Source of the DNA: Flaccisagitta enflata
Lineage: Eukaryota; Chaetognatha; Sagittoidea; Aphragmophora
DNA: 64,000 nucleotides
NCBI GenBank assembly: GCA_965153355.1
Contig: OZ231126.1
Span: 55,862,001 to 55,926,000 of the forward strand
Reading direction: 5' to 3'
Shown here: in pieces, positions 11,901-23,373 of the stretch
Layout: each line of letters begins with the position of its first letter
Numbering within the stretch: the first letter of the stretch is position 1
Made by a program: the position numbers and the translations under genes
The notes under the pieces: model-generated
Told to the model about the DNA's origin: nothing
Seen by the model: the letters and a program-made list of their open reading frames with translations, nothing else
Databases searched by the model: none

Positions 11901-14900
11901 ACAACTCAAAAGGGGCTGAAAATATCGAAAAACAATTGAAAGATCTGAAGATTGAATCAAAATCTGTAAATTGTGTGTCTGAACCTGATATTTTACCCAT
12001 TCCTAAAAATAGGCAAAATTTTAATGGCAGCCCCAAACAAAGCGCTTGTACACCCATTGTTTCGAATCTCAATTCTACTGTTATACCTCATGAAACCAAT
12101 TGTGATCAATTTGCTCAATGTAACCGCTCATCTGTGATTAATAACACTTTTACATGTCCTGAACACCAATCGAATTGTTGTGCTACCGCCTGTGATGATA
12201 ACCAAACCTATTCAAATGCTCCAATACAATGTGATAATTCAATAATTGATTCGCAAGTCCTGCCAAAATACTCAAATAAAAATTCTCCTAATAGAATCAA
12301 ACTTTTGACATCATATAACCCAAAAGTGACTAAAACGATCTCCGCATTTAGAAAGAAGCGAGGGAAGTATTATTTGGCAGGGAAGATAGGTAATAACGAG
12401 GTGGTGTGCTTCGCCGATTCAGCTGCGGACATTAGCATAACAGATCACGTGACGAGCAGATTAGGGAAGATAGAAAAACTATCCACCCCTATGAAAATCC
12501 GTAGCTTCGACAACGGATCAACACAAACTATTACTGAGACTAGTACCTTGCGATTACATTTTGGATCAGTAGTAGCTATCATGAAGTTTTTCGTATGTAA
12601 GACGGAATATACAATAATCGGTATTGACATTTTCCGAAATTCTAGATTGAATGTTTCCTTAAACACAAAAACGGAGATTTTGTGGATAGACAAGTACCCC
12701 TTGAAGACAGCTTGTTCACCAGAGGAGGCTATTAAAGAATTACATTCTAGAATGAATGAAGGGAAATGCCGCAAAGAAAAGAAAATTAACGATAGACGCC
12801 CAAACTGGGTACGATCAAAAGTCAAACAGAACGTCAAACCATATAGCGTTGCAGACATAGAGGTAGTGACGGACTATGATTTAAACAGGAAGGAAAAATA
12901 CGTATTCCTTTCCATGTTTGACGACGAACAAGAAACGAACGAATTATACATACCAAGTATGATGATGTACGAATCAAATGGACATTTTCTGGTAACCATA
13001 GAAAATAAATCCGGTAACGAAGTCTGCTTCGGAAAAGGTACACCCGTGGGCGAGATAAAACGGTGCGCTGATAAAGCAAATAGGTTCACTGTAATGGCTT
13101 ATGACGGCGATCAACTGAAAGAAACCATAAGATCAATGAAAAATCTTACTTGCTCCGAAATTTCGACGCTCGCGGAAGGAGCAGAAATTTCGCACTCTGG
13201 GGTGGATCGCACCGAATCCGGCCAACCGAAAATTTTTAGCGAAAATCTTCAAAAGCCAATATCTTTGGATCCGAGGAGGGGAGAACAAAAACAAGCACCT
13301 AATATGACTCGGGAAGACACAACGGACAATATCCGACCATCAAAAATCAATTTTGATCAAAAAAGTGGTACCCCCGAATTATGCAAATTAGGTGAAATTC
13401 AAAAATCGGCCATAACTCCTGAACCGACGGACCAAAACACGATTTTAAACCGTATTCCGAAACAGAAAAAGCAGACGAACATACCAATACAACTTTCAAA
13501 GGGCAGTAACAATTTTGAAAATACACAGAAATTAGAATCGCCCATAAACACCCAAAACGACCCAAATTCGGACGGAAAACCGGTAAATTTTTCAGAATTA
13601 GTCGATATCAATAAAGTCGACAACGAAAAATTTCAAAAATGCTTAAAGGACGGCATAGCTATCGACTTAGATTTTTCGACACCGGAACCCGATATAGGTA
13701 TTGACGATACACCCGTAGACATCGACAAAGAGAGAAAACGCAGCGACGGATGCGATTTTTGGCCGGATCGAGCGGAATACTTAAAAATGTTCGACATGTC
13801 GGCAGTCGATGACGAATTAAAGAACGAAGTAAGCGATCTTCTTTGGTCTTTCCGTCATATCATGATGAACGAATCTCGACCTGACATGTTCCACAGGGGA
13901 GTAGAGATGGCGCCAATAAAAATTAATTTACAGAAAAATTCAGCACCATTTCCAAGAATACCCCCGAGAAGAATGAACGCAACAAAATTACGCCATCTAA
14001 AAGAACACTTGAAAGTCATGCTTGAAAGGGGAATCATCGAAGAGCTCCACGACACATCCGACGCATTTATATCACCTGTCGGGATTGTCGTCGAGCATCG
14101 ATGGATCGCGAGCGAAAAGCGAATGAAGGAGAAATCCAGGTTAAGACATGACTTATTAGGTTGTTTTTAGATAATTTTCAAGTCAAAACCTTGAGAAACA
14201 TAATCTTTTGTAACCCTAGACTAAGCCAAACCATGACTATTTCTCTTTTTAGGTTCGTAATCGATTGCAGATTTTTGAACCAGCGTACTTGTCACGTTCA
14301 ATATCCGGTCCCTATCGCTGATGAATTTTTTCGCTCGGTTTCGTCGGAAAATTACTGTGTATTTACTAACCTCGACGCCGTTGCGATGTACTATCAATTC
14401 TTAGTTGATAGTAACAGCGCACGGCGTTACTTGGCGTTCCAATGTCCATCTCTCTCTCGCATATTTATGCTCAAGCGTTTGCCGATGGGTTTCCATTCCA
14501 GTTCCAGCTGGGTCCAATATTATATGGAACGGATAAGCAGACAACATCCCAGAATGTTCTGCTTCGTCGACGACATAACAGTGGCCTCGAAAGACCAAAA
14601 GACCCACGTAAGGGAAGATTTGGCAAAGGCCCTTGCCATCTGCTCTAAGTACAATCTACTTTTGAGCCCGAAGAAGGTGGATTTATGTCGTCCGGACATA
14701 CGCGTTTTAGGATACCAACTATCCCAAGGTGCGAAAAGCTTGTCCGACGAAAAGAAGAAGAAAATAAAGGAAATGGAGTTTCCGCGCAACAAGAAAGAAG
14801 CCGTGAGTAAAGCAGCGTTTTTTAGCTACTTTATACCCGTGGCTCCCCTCTTGTCTCAAAAATTAGCGCACTTACGACGCCTCGGCCACCCCAAGGTGCG

Positions 14901-17352
14901 GTTCAATCCGCAGCCAGGCGACAAAAAGGAATTTGAAGCGCTTAAAGATTATCTTCTCGACGACACGGTCGGCGCGATCCGCACGATGTCAAACGATCCC
15001 GACGCGCTCACACTAATATGGACGGACGCCAGTTCCGTCAGCATTTCCGGCATAATAACACAAGCCTTATATCCATTACCAAGCTCCAAATTGGATCCCT
15101 CGAAGCGTTATTTGCATATTGTGGCATGCTGGTCGAGGCGCATCGAGGATACCTGGTCATCATACCCGGTATGGATCCTCGAATTATGCGCCCTCGAAGA
15201 AACCACACGCAAATACGATTATTACCTGAGCGGGCGATCTTTCTTCAGCATCACGGACAGTACTACAGTGAGACGCTGGAGTTCGCTGGACTTAATTCCA
15301 AAAGATCTCGTACGTCGGGTGATGAGACTTCAAAAATATAACTTTAAACTATTGTTCATCGAAACAAGGCTCAACATCAGCGATTTTTTGACGCGAACAA
15401 GTACAGACCAAAAACCTGTATGCAAATACGAACGTTTTTTGCAAAATCGAATATACACCCCAAACGGCGAAAACATCCCATGGTGCAATCTTTTCTCCGA
15501 AAAATACGCGCAAGAAGCCAACGAATTCTTCACTCGCAAACGCAACCAAGAAATGGCCCACGCCATTGATCCTTCAAGGGTAGTAGTGGAGGATAAGCAG
15601 AGAGCGCGCACGGAGGCGAAAGAATTAGGCCGCGTTTTAGAGATCGTAGCACCGGAAGAGAAACTCAAAAATGGCAAAGTCGCGGAAATGATAGCAGCCT
15701 ATACTCTCAACGATGAGCTAGTGAATCAAGGATACGACGAACCGACCGACGATCCCGAGCTAGATTATGATCTAGTAGCTAATTTTCAGCTAGAAAGATT
15801 CAAAGGAAGAAAACTAGATAATGTAAAGAATCTTCAGAACGATCCCATAATTGAGGAAATCAAAAACATCCTCATTAACAACAAAAAGATAGAAAAGACA
15901 GAAGCCTTAGCTAAAGATAAATCGGTACAATCTTTCCTAAGAAACCGCTCGCTTTTCAAAATAAATGAGGATGGAATATTGATGAGGCTTTGGCATGGCG
16001 CCGACGGCAAATTAACTGCTCTAATAGTAGTAGGCGAGGACAAAATGAAGTCGCTGATAAAAGACACGCACTCAGGAATTTCATCACCAAACAGACACGC
16101 GGGCAAAAGACGGACATTTATGTGCCTAATAAAGCGGTACTATTCATTTTCACTACGAAAATTACTGGACAAGCTTTTAGTTCAGTGTCCCACTTGCCAG
16201 TTGAATAAACACAAAAGAGGCATGTCTACAAAAACAGGAGATAAATTAGCCCTGGAACCTAATGAGAGCGCAGAAATCGATGTATGTCAAATTTCGGGCG
16301 GCTTAAACAGCAAATTTGTCTACCTGTATGTCGACGAGTTCAGCCGTTTTTTGATAAGCAAATGCATCAGTTCTTGTGCAGACGAAGAAATCCTCGCAGC
16401 CTTGATTGACACCCGCGATAAACTTTGCGGATTTCCACGCCGCCTCCAAATGGACAACGCCATCGCCAAGCCTGGAAGCAAATCACACAGATTTTTGGAA
16501 GAGCAAGGGGTAGAAATAAGCCACGGCTTACCCTACACCTCTAGATCCCAAGCAAAAGTCGAACGCGCCATCAACACTTACATGAGAATATATAGTTCCC
16601 TACAGACAGACAACCCTAGCTGGTCATTTACACGCTTGGTCGCGGAAAGTGCGTTTGTGTACAATTCCACGAATTCTACAATTTTAGGCAATGGCGCCTA
16701 TTCGCCTAAAAATGTGCATTTCGCTAAAGCACCGACTAACTTCCTACACCACCTTGGTGACCAACCTGTTGACTCAACGCCGGCGGTGAAGGCAGCAAGA
16801 GTGGTAGGTGAGTTGGTCCGTTTTCACGACGTAAGAAACCATCTGAAGAGGACCAAACGAACTTCCCCCACCGACTTCACGCGATTGTTAAGACCGGGAG
16901 ATCTGTGCATGAAAAAGAGGACTGTATTTCCTGCCAACGCACCACGCAAATATTGTTACAAAATAAATTTCGAAATATGGAAAATGAAAAGCAGAGTTGC
17001 AACTAACAGCTACAGAATGATAAACTTAAAAACTGGACAAGAAATGATCATCGCCGGTGACATCTTGGTAAAATTGAATCACCTGAACGACGATGAAGCA
17101 TTGGCGTTGTGCGACGAGATGGAGCGCGTTGCGAATAGAGAGGCCGTCCTGACCAAAGCGAGAGTCGGCGCCGAAGCGAACGCCGCGCGCAGGTCGACGC
17201 GCACGGCCCTAAATCCCACGACGCGTCAACAAACCACGCGACGTGAACGTAATAATCCGGCGGAAATCGAGGCCACAGATTTACCGACGCTCTTTGACGA
17301 AAGACGTGGTAGAATACCCGATAGGATCACCAGATCCGGACGTCGGTCTTGA
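11897..17352 (+). CDS. pol: Pol polyprotein: protease, reverse transcriptase, RNase H, integrase (one intron)
   Basis: Two exons: 11897-14139 (entered from gag) and 14253-17352, about 1780 codons. After about 150 low-complexity residues comes an aspartic protease motif F-A-D-S-A (about 12415) instead of the usual D-[ST]-G. A beta-barrel linker follows, ending in a kGTPvGEI-type motif typical of gypsy PR-RT linkers, then a hydrophilic spacer. RT starts with PPRRMN and GIIEEL in exon 1. In exon 2 it has the first Asp in TNLDA and the catalytic pair in FVDD (YxDD family). RNase H shows Asp in WTDAS, Glu in LELCALEE and Asp in TDSTTV. Integrase has an H-H-C-C zinc finger (HSGISS ... CPTCQLN), the DDE triad within EIDVCQ, MDNA and AKVERA, and a GPY/F-like C-terminal module with a basic tail. 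The 3' end is a clean TGA. Confidence 0.85.
14140..14252 (+). other. 113-bp intron inside the reverse transcriptase domain
   Basis: The donor is CAG|GTTAAG and the acceptor TTTCTCTTTTTAG|G. It falls just before the conserved RT block with the [KR]-x-x-x-x-D-x-R-x-L-N pattern. Removing it keeps the frame (phase 2) and makes both halves of RT contiguous. Retaining it stops translation at the TAG at 14168-14170. It is AT-rich compared with the flanks and carries no homology to any polymerase, as expected for an intron and not for a random frameshift. Confidence 0.75.
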
Positions 17353-17620
17353 TTAATTGCTATTCAATACATCTGTAACCCTGACTGTCTGTCTGTAACT
17401 TCAATTTACAAGACAGACCGATGATCTAGCTATTTATTGGAATTTAAAGCAATAATCATGATCGGGCGATCCTACCATGGACTTCTTCGATTTATTATAG
17501 TTAATTTGATTTTAAACTTTTAAATTGTGTCAAGCACAATAATCTTAAACTATAGAAAGACGGAGCCTACCCTTAAGCAACTATAAATAAAATGAACACC
17601 AGAGAAATGTAAAACTCCCT
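17353..17620 (+). other. Convergent intergenic region with candidate polyadenylation signal
   Basis: The region lies between the pol stop and the stop of a minus-strand gene. AATAAA at 17586-17591 is a plausible 3' processing signal for the plus-strand retrotransposon transcript. No polypurine tract or LTR start (TG) was convincing. Confidence 0.35.
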
Positions 17621-18037
17621 TCACACACTAGTCGACTGACATCCTCTCACCTCAGCGAGACGGTCAGAGTCCGTCCTGTTGAGGGGAAGGGCAGGGACGA
17701 CGGGAGGCAGGGGACCAAGGTCCGGCACCTCGTAACTCTCTTCATCGTCGGGGCCCAGCCCACGGCGCCCAAAGAAATCTCTCACCCTTCGAGCGAAGCG
17801 GAGAATAGCATCTCCGACATCGATGAGGGGATCGAGCTTCCCAAAGGCGCCGAGGACCAAAACCACGACGAATCCGAGGCCGACAATGCCGTACCCGATC
17901 ACGTGCTTCCAGAGGTCCCATCCACCCCCTTCCTGCACCACCCCCTGGCCGCAAACAGGGGTGGCGACAGAAGCAAAACGCTGCTTGTCGTAATCATCAA
18001 CAAGTGAATGATTCATTAATTCTTCCAAAGCAGCCAT
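17621..18037 (-). CDS. Small single-pass membrane protein, unknown family
   Basis: The open frame has 138 residues from an ATG that is preceded in frame by a stop. There is one hydrophobic segment at about residues 46-66 (IVGLGFVVVLVLGAF). Before it comes a short N-terminal part without a clear signal peptide, and after it a basic-then-acidic, proline-rich tail with YEVPDLG. GC content is much higher than in the surrounding DNA, which supports coding. A 5'-UTR acceptor (TTTTCCAG) lies about 35 bases upstream. A good donor, GAG|GTGAGA, lies at 17651/17650 close to the stop, so the true C terminus may differ. The gene is antisense and convergent to pol. It could be a host gene or a membrane protein of the adjacent element; no homolog was recognised. 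Confidence 0.55.
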   Translation of the reverse strand: MAALEELMNHSLVDDYDKQRFASVATPVCGQGVVQEGGGWDLWKHVIGYGIVGLGFVVVLVLGAFGKLDPLIDVGDAILRFARRVRDFFGRRGLGPDDEESYEVPDLGPLPPVVPALPLNRTDSDRLAEVRGCQSTSV

Positions 18038-19050
18038 TTTGCCAACAGGAAGAACTATTCAACTAGTAGTGATCCTGGAAAAGGGAAAATAAATAATTTA
18101 TAATCGAAGAAGAAAAGGAAACTTTTGCGACCACCCTTTACAAAGAGTAAAACTGAATCTCAATCTGAACAAAGCCCCAAAGATAATCCTTACAATGAAA
18201 ATTTAAAATTCCGCCGGATAGCAATTCTTAGTGCCTAGAAAACTGTGGTAAAGCAGAGACGCAATGATCACTTCACATCAATCATATGTGTTATGCAAGC
18301 AAGCATTTCCAGCTTGGACGCGAGTGCAAACCAAAATACGCATTTTCAATCGAAAGAAGACGCATTTCATCAAATATTCGAGAAGATGATATTTATTTTC
18401 AAGTTTAACTATTATTGCTCGAGAAACTGTACTCTAACTAGGGCTGAATTATGATGACTGTAGGTTTTTTTGTATTTTTTCATTTTTTAACCAAACGTGT
18501 CAATAATTTTACCCCCATAGTTCGTTGTACTAATTTTGTTCCCGTGGTTACTTTGTACTGAAATTTTAACCCCATAGTCACGTTGTACTAATTTTATCCC
18601 CGTGGTTATTGCGTACAAACTACCATCGTCGCGAGAATGTTAATTTTGACCACATTAAATAATTTGATCACTATTCAGTAGTCAGCAAACTGATAATTGT
18701 TTAGTTAGCTAGCTTTGAATACGTTATCTTGACATCATATCATTGTTAACTCTAAAACTGAATAACTTAACTAAAACCATTTGATGAATAAACCTATTAC
18801 AAACTCAATGCGTACAAATGAAAATGCAAGGCCACTCAGTGATGTCGTGCAAAGAATTTACCACTAGTTATTGCAAAGCAATACAAAAGTTAGAAAAAGG
18901 CACGAGTAAAAACGCAGTTTCGATGGCATGGGAAAAAAAGTGAACAGAAAGTCACTGTTACAGCTAAACAAAATTATCAGCTGTAATAATCTAAGTCCGA
19001 AACTGGGTGAAAGAGACGCCGCAATTCGCCGTAGGTTGACGCTGACGCAA
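18038..19050. other. AT-rich spacer between two minus-strand membrane-protein genes
   Basis: No exon was found. 18515-18620 contains three degenerate copies of an approximately 50-bp unit reading roughly AATTTTACCCCCATAGT followed by CGTTGTACT. Confidence 0.45.
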
Positions 19051-20948
19051 TCAGGTTGCAGTATCGACAACGCCGCTTGACGCGACAATCACGTCAGAGG
19101 GATCAGCGTTTTCGAGTGCAGTAGCGATCTCTTCTTCTGTGGCTTGAGCGTCACGGTCGGCCGCGATCACGGTCTCGCCCTTGGACCTGAGGGCAGGGGC
19201 GGGGGTAAAGAAATAACAATTTAAGAAAGCTTTATCAGCACTAAAACCAATTCTCTTTATCCCTAATTGTCTCTACCACCACAAAACAACAGATCCCAAC
19301 ACCAAACATGATAACTTGAGCAAAAATATAATAGTGATCACTTAATATTTAAAATGGAAAAAATCATGCATTACCATAAAAATGATAAATAGTTAAATGG
19401 CGGTGTTGAGGAACAATAAATGGCATTAGTAGCATAAAAATGAATATGAAAATTCATATTTCAATACTAAAGTCGACTTAAAATGCACATATATGCTCAA
19501 GATTGTTTTACACAACAACAGTCACAATAATACTGTCATATGAATATGCTACACAGCATAAGAGGGTACAAAAGTCAAAATAAAGAGGGTCCAGCTCTGA
19601 CTTAATATTCACTAGCAAATGCTACAAGAATGATAAATACACTGATGATCATCAAATTTCAACCCTATGCTGAACAATAAATTATAGCCCATATACATGT
19701 CAGCTAATAAACAGCTGCAAGTATGCCTATTTACATGCCAAGGACAAACAGAACGGACATAAAAGTGCTAAATATAACCTAATGTCCTAATAAGCCATTT
19801 GACTTATTTAATGCCTACCCGAAAGCTGACGGCGGGTTGGTCGGTCCGTTGTAGCCCGTAGAGACGGCGCCCAAAGCGTGTAGTCCCATCGTAGGAACGG
19901 GGGTAGACGCGGCGCCAGCGCGGGCCCGGTAACAGCTCAGCCCAACTGCCGTCAGAATAAGCTGAATCACCAGGAGGACGATTGCCGTCGCATCCAATTC
20001 TTCCGAGAGGTCAACGTCCGACGATATTTGCTCCTGAATAAAGTTCCGGGTGATGTCCGACCCCGCGGGCAAGCATTTGGTCAACGCGGGCCGGGTATGG
20101 TAGGCTGTAGAGTATATGAGAAGGACACACGGCGGTCCGGCAGGTCTGCACGAAAATAAAACAGAAAAACGTACGTAAATACACTGAAAACAATTTTTGG
20201 TAATTCGCATGCGCAACAGTTTATCTGGCGAAGCCATGAATTGGTTTTCTAATATTCTAACATTTAAGCAAACATTATTCGAGAAATCTGCATAATAGGA
20301 TAAAGACTACTTACTGGTATCCAACCCGAGAAAAGAATGTCTTGACGTCGTCTTCAAACAACGGTGATAATTCCGCACCATTCTCCTTACTCCATTGGAG
20401 GACCTCTTTTTTCAAAACCGAATGCTGCAGAAAGACACATCAGGCGATATTCATGAAACTAAATTCTCCTCTAAACCATCAAGCAACGTCATAAAACATA
20501 AAAAAGCACGTAACGATTTGCGTGGCGAATCGCGGGGCACACTCACGAGGCACGGTTACGTTACGCCGCTCACGAGACAGGCTCACATCTCAATGCCACG
20601 TGACCAACTCGCAAGACAAACTCGCGAGGAACGACGGACTCGCAAGACAAACTCGCGAGGAACGACGGACTCGCAAGACAGACTCACGAGGAATGACGAA
20701 CTCGCGAGACATACTCGCGGGACAGATTGACTCACACGAGCGATTAGTCAAATGACAAACGACGCAGTCACACCCGACGCGCTTCGCGGGGAATGGTTTT
20801 TTTTTTATAATCACCAACACCGAGGAAAATAGAGTCGGTTCATGAAATGGTTGCCTACCTGTCCAAGTTTTTCTGTCCCGGGGATGTTCCAAACTGGGGC
20901 GCACCCAACGGTGGAAAGAGATAAAAGGAAGACCAGACAAAATAGCAT
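19051..20948 (-). CDS. Four-exon gene for a 220-residue type I membrane protein, unknown family
   Basis: Exons on the minus strand: 20948-20859, 20424-20315, 20145-19819 and 19186-19051. All junctions are GT-AG (GTAGGC, GTAAGT, GTAGGC donors; CTGCAG, GTGCAG, CCTCAG acceptors), with phases 0, 2, 2, and the total is exactly 221 codons ending TGA. Exon 1 is a signal peptide (MLFCLVFLLSLSTVGC). Residues about 18-118 form a small ectodomain with Cys73 and Cys91, which could pair. Residues about 119-139 are a transmembrane helix (AIVLLVIQLILTAVGL). The remaining 80 residues are a Gly/Pro/Ala-rich then acidic cytoplasmic tail. The in-frame fit of three introns is strong evidence that this is a real gene although no homolog was recognised. 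It lies 3' of and antisense to a retrotransposon, in line with a second small membrane-protein gene 1 kb downstream. Confidence 0.7.
20608..20731. repeat. 31-bp tandem repeat, about 4 copies
   Basis: The units begin CTCGCAAGACAAACTCGCG; the last two copies have diverged. It lies in intron 1 of the minus-strand membrane-protein gene. Confidence 0.85.
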
Positions 20949-21530
20949 CTTTACTTGGGTTGGCGAACGTGATTGAATAGGATGAACGAATTGAATTGGA
21001 GAGCTGAGGATTGGATTCACCGCGACGAATAAGCAGAATGAATTTCGAAACCAGTGAAACTTTTTTCTTTTTCTCTAGTTGTTTACATTAATTTCGTCTC
21101 CCTTTGTTCAACTCCGTTCGCAATATTGTTATGATTTAATAAATCCGTATTTGTTGGAAAAAGTGTTTCGAGTTTCTTTCCAGTCAACCCTCACCCCTTT
21201 TTTGTCAGGGGGGGAGAGTCGAGGACGGATCCGTGACCATGCTTGGTCAAGAATCCTTTCCCACCGGTTTTGAGGAAAGAACCCTTCCTCCTCCTCTCTC
21301 TCTCGCCATTCCAAGGACAAACCTCAAGAGAGAGGCTGGAAAAGAGACGAGAATCACTTGGTCCGACAGAGACGACCAGGACTCCTACAGTACCTCTCTC
21401 TTTCTTTCCTTTTAGGACTGAATTATTATTCAGCCTTATCCACATTGACTCACGCACGTACTCTGACTTACGCTGACTCACGCACGTTACGCCACTGCGT
21501 AAACTGACATATCCCCAGGAGAAGAAGGTG
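20949..21530 (-). promoter_or_regulatory. Upstream region of the minus-strand membrane-protein gene
   Basis: No other coding exon is supported. The stretch includes a G-run with purines (about 21206-21216), CT-rich tracts, and AATAAA near 21137 on the plus strand. It could contain the promoter of the minus-strand gene or the 3' terminal region of the retrotransposon, but no LTR boundary can be shown. Confidence 0.3.
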
Positions 21531-22299
21531 ATACCCTGTCTTCAAAAGTAACTGATACCAGCAAAAGATATATTGTGTTAAAAGAATTCATATTTCAAAA
21601 TTCAGATTTTTTCTATCTGAAAGCATATTTACTGCGGTTTTTTCATGCAAAATTTCAGCACTTTTTTCCAACTGGTTTAGCCTCTACATCATTTTTAAGT
21701 GTAACATCATTTTAGGCATTTCAGCTTTTCTTTTCAAACATTAATGGAGGTGTCTCATTTCAAACCTCTGTAACTTTTAAACGCTTTGAGCTGGAATGTT
21801 GGTATTGGTCTCGAATTAAAGATTTTTTGAAGGAGATTACACCAGATTTATTAAAAAAAGCATATTTTGCTGTATTCATAACGTTTTTGTGTAGTTTTTC
21901 ACTTTTTTTCATGTTCCATCAACATTCCATGTCAGAATTTCATCGTTTTTGTATAGAACATCTTATGATTATGCACATAAGGAAAAAAGAATTAAATTAT
22001 TAATGAAAATATGCTAGATTGAGATATGTTTTGAAATTCAAAATCAATTTTTTGGCTATTTGTTTATAATATTGAGGGCTAACTCTTTTATTTGATAAGA
22101 ATTGCTAGATTTCAGTCAAATTTGGGTATATTTACAAATGATGAAGAGGCTAAACCAGTTGATAAAAAGTGCTGAAATTTGGCATGAAAAAACCGCAGTA
22201 AATATGCTTTCAGATAGAAAAAATCCAAATTTTGAAATATGAGTCGTTTTGACACAATACATCTTTTGCTGGTATCAGTTGCTTTTGAAGACAGGGTAT
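21531..22299. mobile_element. Fold-back (long inverted repeat) element, 769 bp
   Basis: The arms at 21531-21696 and about 22130-22299 are reverse complements, about 165 bp each, at roughly 85-90% identity by eye. The outer ends read ATACCCTGTCTTCAAAAG. The middle 430 bp is AT-rich and non-coding. Flanks are ambiguous for a target duplication. It is probably a non-autonomous DNA transposon. Confidence 0.8.
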
Positions 22300-22679
22300 G
22301 TTGAGATCGCGGTGAGAGAGGGCCCTTTTTGCGACTTTTCATAAATGAGCTCATAAGGAGATTTTGAGTAATTTTTTGCATTACGTTGATGAAATCAACC
22401 AATGTTGATGTTTTACATTGTTTGAATTAATCATACTTGAAATTATCAACCCTTAAACAGTTTGTTTTCATCCCAATTCGCCTAATTATGGAAGGGGTGT
22501 TAGTTACATTAAAAAGCAATACTAACTAATAATATTAGTTGCATAATTAACTACATAAGTGATAGAAGAATCATTGGGACACAAGACTAGTTGGGACACA
22601 GATTTTAGCTTATTGCCCCAATAATTTGGGCTCAAATACGCCCCTGGACATAACCCAAGTTGCATGCCAAATTTCAGAC
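22300..22679. other. AT-rich DNA, nothing recognised
   Basis: No coding frame or repeat boundary is supported. Confidence 0.4.
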
Positions 22680-22860
22680 CTTAATGCAGGGGTGTATAAA
22701 ATTGAGTGGCTTTTGATTTCCCCCCCCCCTTCCTTTGATTTTCTTCCCCGCGATGCATTGCGTGGCGTTACAAAATATATGATTTTCTTCCCAATAAAGC
22801 AATAAAACAGTGTATTTAAGGTTTGAATAGTGTTAAATTGTGTTTTTCTAACCAAGTTTT
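22680..22860 (+). repeat. Family C interspersed repeat, copy 2
   Basis: It shares GGGGTGTATA, the C-run, TTCCCCGCGATGC and AGTGTTAAATTGTG with 3140-3400 (reverse) and 28862-29036. Confidence 0.65.
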
Positions 22861-23373
22861 ATGATTTGATACTGCCAAAAGTTTTATTTTCCCCAAAATT
22901 TCTTTATTTCTCTTTTTTCCCCCTTCCTTTCCCTTCCCCATCTCCAAACCCTTTGATTCTCAATTATACGCAGGCCTACCTTGATGTCAATTCTAGCCAG
23001 AGATATTGATTTTTGAAGAGAAAGTCTTAATGCCTTAACACCCTGTTACACTTGTGTTACTCTGCTTAACATGAAAATTACCATAGTTGAACACATTTTA
23101 AGACTTTGAATATTTTTTTTTTTATATGATCAAAAAGAGTATCAAATTCTGAGCACAAAGCTAAAATTTCAAGTTAGTATCTGTAAACATTATCCAATTA
23201 TAACATTTTTATCAATGTTCATGCATTCAGGCGCCTAATTTCAGCCAGTCTTGTTTAATGTGGAAACTGCCAATAAAGAAATAACTACAAAATCTCTCAT
23301 GGGATTGCATTTTCTATGCCTTTTAGGCGAGCATGCCTTATTAGCGGGTGCGCTCTAGCGGTGCTCTACTGTA
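22861..23373. other. AT-rich DNA, nothing recognised
   Basis: No exon or repeat was identified. A CCTTTCC-rich patch lies near 22918-22945. Confidence 0.4.

Larger units (their letters stand above)
11131..17352 (+). mobile_element. Ty3/gypsy-like LTR retrotransposon, 5' part lost in the gap
   Basis: Order of domains: Gag nucleocapsid, aspartic protease, beta-barrel linker, reverse transcriptase, RNase H, zinc-binding and DDE integrase. The PR-RT-RH-INT order and the RNase H to tether motifs fit Ty3/gypsy rather than Copia (integrase first) or BEL/Pao. No LTR pair can be shown. The 5' side ends at an N gap, and no copy of the 11.1-11.3 kb sequence was noticed 3' of pol. The coding frames carry no random stop codons apart from the UGA at 11894 and those inside an intron, so the copy looks young or under selection. 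Confidence 0.85.

Noticed and set aside
13347-13623. Minus-strand frames within pol
   Set aside because: They are shadows of the plus-strand Pol frame without codon or motif support.
14100-14260. Frameshift or stop that inactivates pol
   Set aside because: A GT-AG intron of normal size fully explains the break, keeps frame and restores the RT block.
17836-20237. Retroviral-type envelope gene assigned to the element
   Set aside because: The membrane proteins are antisense to pol, small, and lack a fusion-protein layout. The evidence does not support an envelope call.
21079-21480. 3' LTR of the retrotransposon
   Set aside because: There is a purine tract and an AATAAA, but no matching 5' copy is visible and no TG...CA boundaries can be shown.
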